Below are positions 5,746-8,344 of a stretch of DNA of 8,344 nucleotides, piece after piece. Position numbers and translations under genes: made by a program. The DNA comes from Bermanella sp034110565 (GTDB taxonomy: Bacteria; Pseudomonadota; Gammaproteobacteria; Pseudomonadales; Oceanobacteraceae). Positions within the stretch are counted from its first letter, which is position 1, and each line of letters opens with the position of its first letter. The notes under the pieces are model-generated. The model had not been told where the DNA came from, did no database searches, and saw only the letters and a list, made by a program, of their open reading frames with translations. The DNA lies in NCBI GenBank assembly GCA_034110565.1, contig JAWUYY010000013.1, positions 1 through 8,344 on the forward strand, read 5' to 3'.

Positions 5746-6681
5746 ATGGTAGAATTAGGCGATAGCCGTATAATAAAACAACTTCAGGCTGGTATTGAAA
5801 AAGAACTCGGTAGAGTGGGTCTTCTTTCTCGTGTTTTTTCGAGGGCGAAGAGTAAGCAGTCACTTTTACAAAAAATTGGGCGCGAAAAAGGTAAATATTC
5901 TTCTGATGGTAAGAAAATACAAGATATATTTGGCGTTAGGATCGCTTTGTATTTTCCTGATGATTTAGATATAGCTCAAAAAGCACTAAAAAACATATAT
6001 GAGTATGACGAAAGCTCTTCGACTATTGATCTTCCTGAAGATGACTCTTTTTCAGCTACGAGATGTAATTTAATTTTTAAACTTAATGATGAACTTGCAT
6101 CGCAAAGTGAAAGTCTGCGTGAAAGTGATCTTATGGATGCAACCTTTGAAGTCCAATTTCGAACGGTGCTTTCAGAGGGTTGGCATGAAGTGGAACACGA
6201 TTTAAGATATAAGTGTAAAGATGACTGGGGAAATCATGGTGACTTAAATAGAACTCTTAATGGAATTTATGCAAGTTTGGAAACTTCCGATTGGGGTATG
6301 ATGAAACTATTTGATGAAATGTGTTTTAGGCATTACAAAAGTGGCGAATGGCAAGCCATGGCTAGAAATAAATTTAGGCTTCGAGCAGGAAACCTATTGT
6401 CACCGAGTATTTGTGAGATTCTCGATGAAGATAAGACGACAGCAAAGAAGTTTTTTAGGCTTAATAGGGGGTTGTTTTTGTCTTGGGTTCTTGAGTCCGG
6501 ACTAGATATCCCTATTAATTTAGATAATGCTATTTATGCTTCAAACTACAAATTCATAAAGTGTGAAAAAATATGTGGAGTCACACCAGAGCCTATCCTT
6601 AATAGATTAAGGTCTACCGACCAAGCGCGTGAAAAAGTAAGCAGGGAATCAGTGCGCCAAGCGAAGCGGCGTAGCTACTAA
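5746..6681 (+). CDS. Divergent RelA/SpoT-domain alarmone synthetase-like protein, probable effector
   Basis: This 311-residue protein has a RelA/SpoT nucleotidyltransferase fold in about residues 25-160. Basic ATP-side residues occur in SRAKSKQSLLQKIGREK (R33, K35, K43, R46, K48). QDIFGVRI carries the expected metal-binding Asp (D60) and R65, and FEVQFRT the expected catalytic Glu (E135), then WHEVEHDLRYK (146-156). No hydrolase (HD) domain is present, so it is a synthetase-only type. The acceptor loop, normally GYxSxH, reads FSATRCNLIF (102-111), so the stacking Tyr and the His are gone and a different pyrophosphate acceptor is likely (inference). The C-terminal ~150 residues are unrecognised and end in a basic tail (QAKRRSY). 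Relatives make (p)ppGpp or (p)ppApp, or pyrophosphorylate tRNA as toxSAS/CapRel enzymes do. The ATG is 3 nt after the NACHT stop, with GAGAGA upstream, so the two are co-translated. Fold is secure; product unknown. Confidence 0.85.
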   Translation: MVELGDSRIIKQLQAGIEKELGRVGLLSRVFSRAKSKQSLLQKIGREKGKYSSDGKKIQDIFGVRIALYFPDDLDIAQKALKNIYEYDESSSTIDLPEDDSFSATRCNLIFKLNDELASQSESLRESDLMDATFEVQFRTVLSEGWHEVEHDLRYKCKDDWGNHGDLNRTLNGIYASLETSDWGMMKLFDEMCFRHYKSGEWQAMARNKFRLRAGNLLSPSICEILDEDKTTAKKFFRLNRGLFLSWVLESGLDIPINLDNAIYASNYKFIKCEKICGVTPEPILNRLRSTDQAREKVSRESVRQAKRRSY

Positions 6682-6704
6682 TCAACGAGTGCAACGGGTC
6701 AGGT

Positions 6705-7050
6705 TGATACTCCCCCACTTTATCGGACACTCTAATTAGTGGTCAATACCACTACGGGGTGAAAGGTGACTAAACGTACAACCTATACCAAAGAGTTCAA
6801 GCTTGAGGCAATTCGGCTACTAGAAGCTGGTGATAAACCAGGAACCTAAATTGCTAGAGAGCTGGGTATTAGACGTAATATGCTTTAAAAATGGCAAGAC
6901 CAACTATCAACCAAAGGTGAAGATGCCTTCAAAGGTGCCGGACGTAAGTTAGAAGCAGATGATGATATCGGACTAAAGGAACACGCACTATAATTTACTA
7001 GTCCAATACTCTAGTCATCTAGAGATGAACAAATCAAAAGTGTCAGATGA
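6705..7050 (+). mobile_element. Degenerate IS3-family insertion sequence remnant
   Basis: The sequence from 6705 begins TGATACTCCCCCACTTTATC and continues to GGACAC, the form of an IS3-family terminal repeat starting TGA with a C-run and ending GGACAC. A broken orfA follows at the usual distance. No orfB (DDE integrase) is left. GTGTCAGAT at 7040-7048 resembles the inner part of the matching right end (GTGTCCGAT), so the remnant may span about 345 bp of an element normally near 1.2-1.3 kb, its middle deleted. The right boundary is uncertain. CTCTAG (7009-7014) and CTAGAG (7019-7024) form a small hairpin inside it. The left end is only 23 nt after the synthetase stop, so an old insertion may mark the end of the NACHT operon. 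Confidence 0.65.
6766..6993 (+). pseudogene. IS3-family transposase orfA, broken by two in-frame stops
   Basis: From the GTG at 6766 (GGTGAAAG-type ribosome site just before it) the frame reads TKRTTYTKEFKLEAIRLLEA, then a stop at 6847-6849, then IARELGIRRNML, a stop at 6886-6888, then KWQDQLSTKGEDAFKGAGRK, ending at 6991-6993. The helix-turn-helix pattern (EFKLEAIRLL...IARELGI...L.KWQ.QL...AF.G.GRK) is that of OrfA proteins, which bind the IS ends and are normally about 90-100 residues. No frameshift is needed to read it, so decay has been by point mutation plus loss of the 3' part and orfB. It is non-functional. Confidence 0.8.
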
Positions 7051-7114
7051 TCACTCTGCCCCCTTGATATGGTCATGATTCCTTGATTTGCTTTGCTTGT
7101 TTATAAGGTATTAG

Positions 7115-7978
7115 CTAAAAGTTAAAGCCCAGTTGTAGATTGGTTGTTGAATGAGAATAACCCGGTTTATAATCGTCACTGTCATCCATAGCGATACGGA
7201 ATTGAACTTGCAAAGTTTGCCAGCTATACCCCATGCCTAGCAAAAAATTAGTGCCGCTATAATGCTCGCTCCCGCTCACATTGCCGTAAGAGTTAATTCT
7301 AATACTGTTATTACTATATCGAAAGTTGTTATTGTTACTGTATTTTTCTTTGAATAAACCTAAGCCAGTATAAAACTGCCAGCCTTGATAAGTATTACTG
7401 GATAGCATTATACCCAATTGTGTTTGAATAAAATTTTCATCGATAACAGTGCCCTCATATTCGTATCGATCACCGTCTATTATGATCGTATCGAATTTAC
7501 CTGAGTTGATAGCCGTATAAAAAGCCAGATGCTCGGTGGCAGAATACTGGTAGGCGATATTGATACCGCTATAAGCGAACCCATCGTCATCTTCATCCTT
7601 TATGCTCTTGCTCATAGTACCAATGAAAAATACATGCTTAGTGTGTTTTTCTTCTGGTTTAGAAAGTGCCTGCGTGTATTGTTCTATGCTCGGGCTTTGC
7701 ACAGTACTAGGGTTGTTTTCAATATTGATATTAATGCGGTCATCACTGACAGCGGCATTTAGAGGAGCTTCTTTGGTAATTTTTTCAATGTCGTCTTTTT
7801 GAACACTAAATAAGCTACCACCTTGCAGCTGTATTTTATAGCGACCGTTTTCAAAGTCTTGCTCTAGCAGTATGCCTCTTAGTACTGAGCCGTCTTTTTT
7901 ATAAATGACATCTTCCAAATCTTGAGCTTGAGAAAATTGGGTTAAGCAAAGTAGTGCGGCTATCCATAGTACGCGCAT
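7115..7978 (-). CDS. Exported SH3-like plus outer-membrane beta-barrel protein, unknown function
   Basis: The 287-residue product starts MRVLWIAALLCLTQFSQAQ, a clear signal peptide with probable cleavage after SQA. I chose the start at 7978, not the longer frame from 8020. AGGA lies 6 nt upstream of it, the signal peptide begins there, and a perfect -10 box (8012-8017) sits inside the longer version. Residues ~20-70 of the precursor (DVIYKKDGSVLRGILLEQ ... DIEKITKE) resemble the small SH3-like 'KDGSxxxGxI' domain often found before porin-type barrels. After an Asn/Ser-rich linker, about residues 115-287 show alternating aromatic/polar strands (HVFFIGTMSKS, NFLLGMGYSW, LQLGFNF) and end in Phe, the usual BAM recognition residue of outer-membrane beta-barrels. 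It is likely a single-gene unit, convergent with the NACHT operon. No specific substrate or partner can be named. Confidence 0.75.
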   Translation of the reverse strand: MRVLWIAALLCLTQFSQAQDLEDVIYKKDGSVLRGILLEQDFENGRYKIQLQGGSLFSVQKDDIEKITKEAPLNAAVSDDRININIENNPSTVQSPSIEQYTQALSKPEEKHTKHVFFIGTMSKSIKDEDDDGFAYSGINIAYQYSATEHLAFYTAINSGKFDTIIIDGDRYEYEGTVIDENFIQTQLGIMLSSNTYQGWQFYTGLGLFKEKYSNNNNFRYSNNSIRINSYGNVSGSEHYSGTNFLLGMGYSWQTLQVQFRIAMDDSDDYKPGYSHSTTNLQLGFNF

Positions 7979-8011
7979 ATTACATCCTGTTATATTTTTG
8001 ATTGAAGTTGG

Positions 8012-8040
8012 ATTATACATTATCTGAGCAATGGCTACAG
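8012..8040 (-). promoter_or_regulatory. Sigma-70-type promoter for the outer-membrane protein gene
   Basis: On the minus strand a perfect TATAAT occupies 8017-8012. At 17 bp upstream the hexamer CTGTAG (8040-8035) is a poor -35. Transcription would start near 8005, leaving a leader of about 27 nt with AGGA before the ATG at 7978. The weak -35 suggests low basal activity or help from an activator. Confidence 0.5.
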
Positions 8041-8344
8041 TAAATTAATGGGTGCAGAAATAGACTGTAAAGAACACTCACTCTAATTACAATAATATCG
8101 TAAAGAATATACTGTAGTGAGAATGTGTAAGACTTTAGATGTCTCTTCTAGCGGTTTTTATAACTAGCTGGATTGGGCTGAAAGTGACCAGAATATTGAT
8201 TCCAAGAGGTTAACTAAAAAATTAATCTATTCACGAGATTTCCCAATGTATTTATGTTTTGCTTAAGATACACAAAGAACTGTTTAAACTTGTTATAAGT
8301 AAAAATAGAATTCGGTGGTTAAATAACTAAGGGTAATGAATATG
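8041..8344. other. Non-coding AT-rich region at the right edge
   Basis: No ORF of useful length or recognisable protein, tRNA or repeat array is visible here. Only short imperfect inverted repeats occur, such as CTCACT (8077-8082) with AGTGAG (8116-8121). At the very end AAGGG (8329-8333) stands 8 nt before an ATG at 8342-8344, which could be the start of a rightward gene outside the window. Confidence 0.4.

Noticed and set aside
6311..6505. Plus-strand open frame within the synthetase gene in another frame
   Set aside because: It is fully nested in the RelA/SpoT-domain gene and has no ribosome site or recognisable product.
6681..6708. ATCAAC...GTTGAT inverted repeat as an attC or terminator after the synthetase gene
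   Set aside because: Only six bases pair across a 16-base gap, the core consensus is not met, there is no U-run, and the right arm is the IS end.
7529..7802. Two overlapping plus-strand frames inside the outer-membrane protein gene
   Set aside because: Both are antisense shadows of the minus-strand gene, which has a signal peptide, ribosome site and promoter.
8329..8344. AAGGG plus ATG at the extreme right edge as a gene start
   Set aside because: At most one to three codons are in the window, so no coding evidence exists; it is only mentioned with the non-coding region.
1..8344. CRISPR arrays, tRNA or rRNA genes, retron-type reverse transcriptase
   Set aside because: No regularly spaced repeats, no cloverleaf or rRNA-like segments, and no reverse-transcriptase motif were found on either strand by reading.

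Overview
The window looks like an accessory, recombination-scarred stretch of a marine-type gammaproteobacterial chromosome. The evidence is the C-terminal half of a gammaproteobacterial-type SbcC, a RAYT transposase of a kind common in Alteromonadales/Vibrionales relatives, integron attC-type sites and an IS3-family remnant. Genus cannot be fixed from the sequence alone. Base composition is AT-rich, most visibly in 3500-6680.

Left part (1-1853): a REP-associated tyrosine transposase (RAYT) gene runs leftward off the edge. Behind it, in the opposite orientation, is the 3' part of sbcC. It keeps the ABC signature, Walker B and H-loop but has lost the Walker A half and the zinc hook, so it is a pseudogene. 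Within this fragment leucine codon choice changes abruptly near position 1557.

Middle (1854-3500): small cargo genes lie between palindromic recombination-type sites. A YccF-like membrane protein (2294-2752) is followed directly by a well-formed 71-bp integron attC site (2765-2835). It is preceded by a longer attC-like inverted repeat (2102-2247), so it looks like an integron gene cassette. Next comes a gene for a membrane-anchored double zinc-ribbon protein (2974-3399), bracketed by two related palindromes (2878-2941 and 3419-3460) in the same orientation that do not fit attC rules. No integrase gene is in the window.

Core (3649-6681): a tightly coupled two-gene operon with a 3-nt gap. The first gene encodes a 697-aa NACHT-type STAND NTPase with an unrecognised N-terminal domain, a winged-helix region, seven perfectly spaced pentapeptide repeats and a C-terminal tail. 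The second encodes a 311-aa protein with a RelA/SpoT-type nucleotidyltransferase (alarmone synthetase) domain. Its catalytic Asp and Glu motifs are kept, but its acceptor-binding loop is rewritten. By analogy with bacterial NLR-like immune proteins and with toxic small alarmone synthetases, I infer a two-component anti-phage system. The NACHT protein would sense infection, and the synthetase would make an alarmone or pyrophosphorylate a nucleotide or RNA to stop growth. I do not recognise this pairing as a named system, and it is the main finding.

Right part (6682-8344): 23 nt after the synthetase stop there is a decayed IS3-family element with an orfA carrying two internal stops. A leftward gene follows for an exported protein with an N-terminal SH3-like domain and a C-terminal outer-membrane beta-barrel (7115-7978), driven from a promoter with a perfect TATAAT. 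The last ~300 bases are non-coding as far as I can see.
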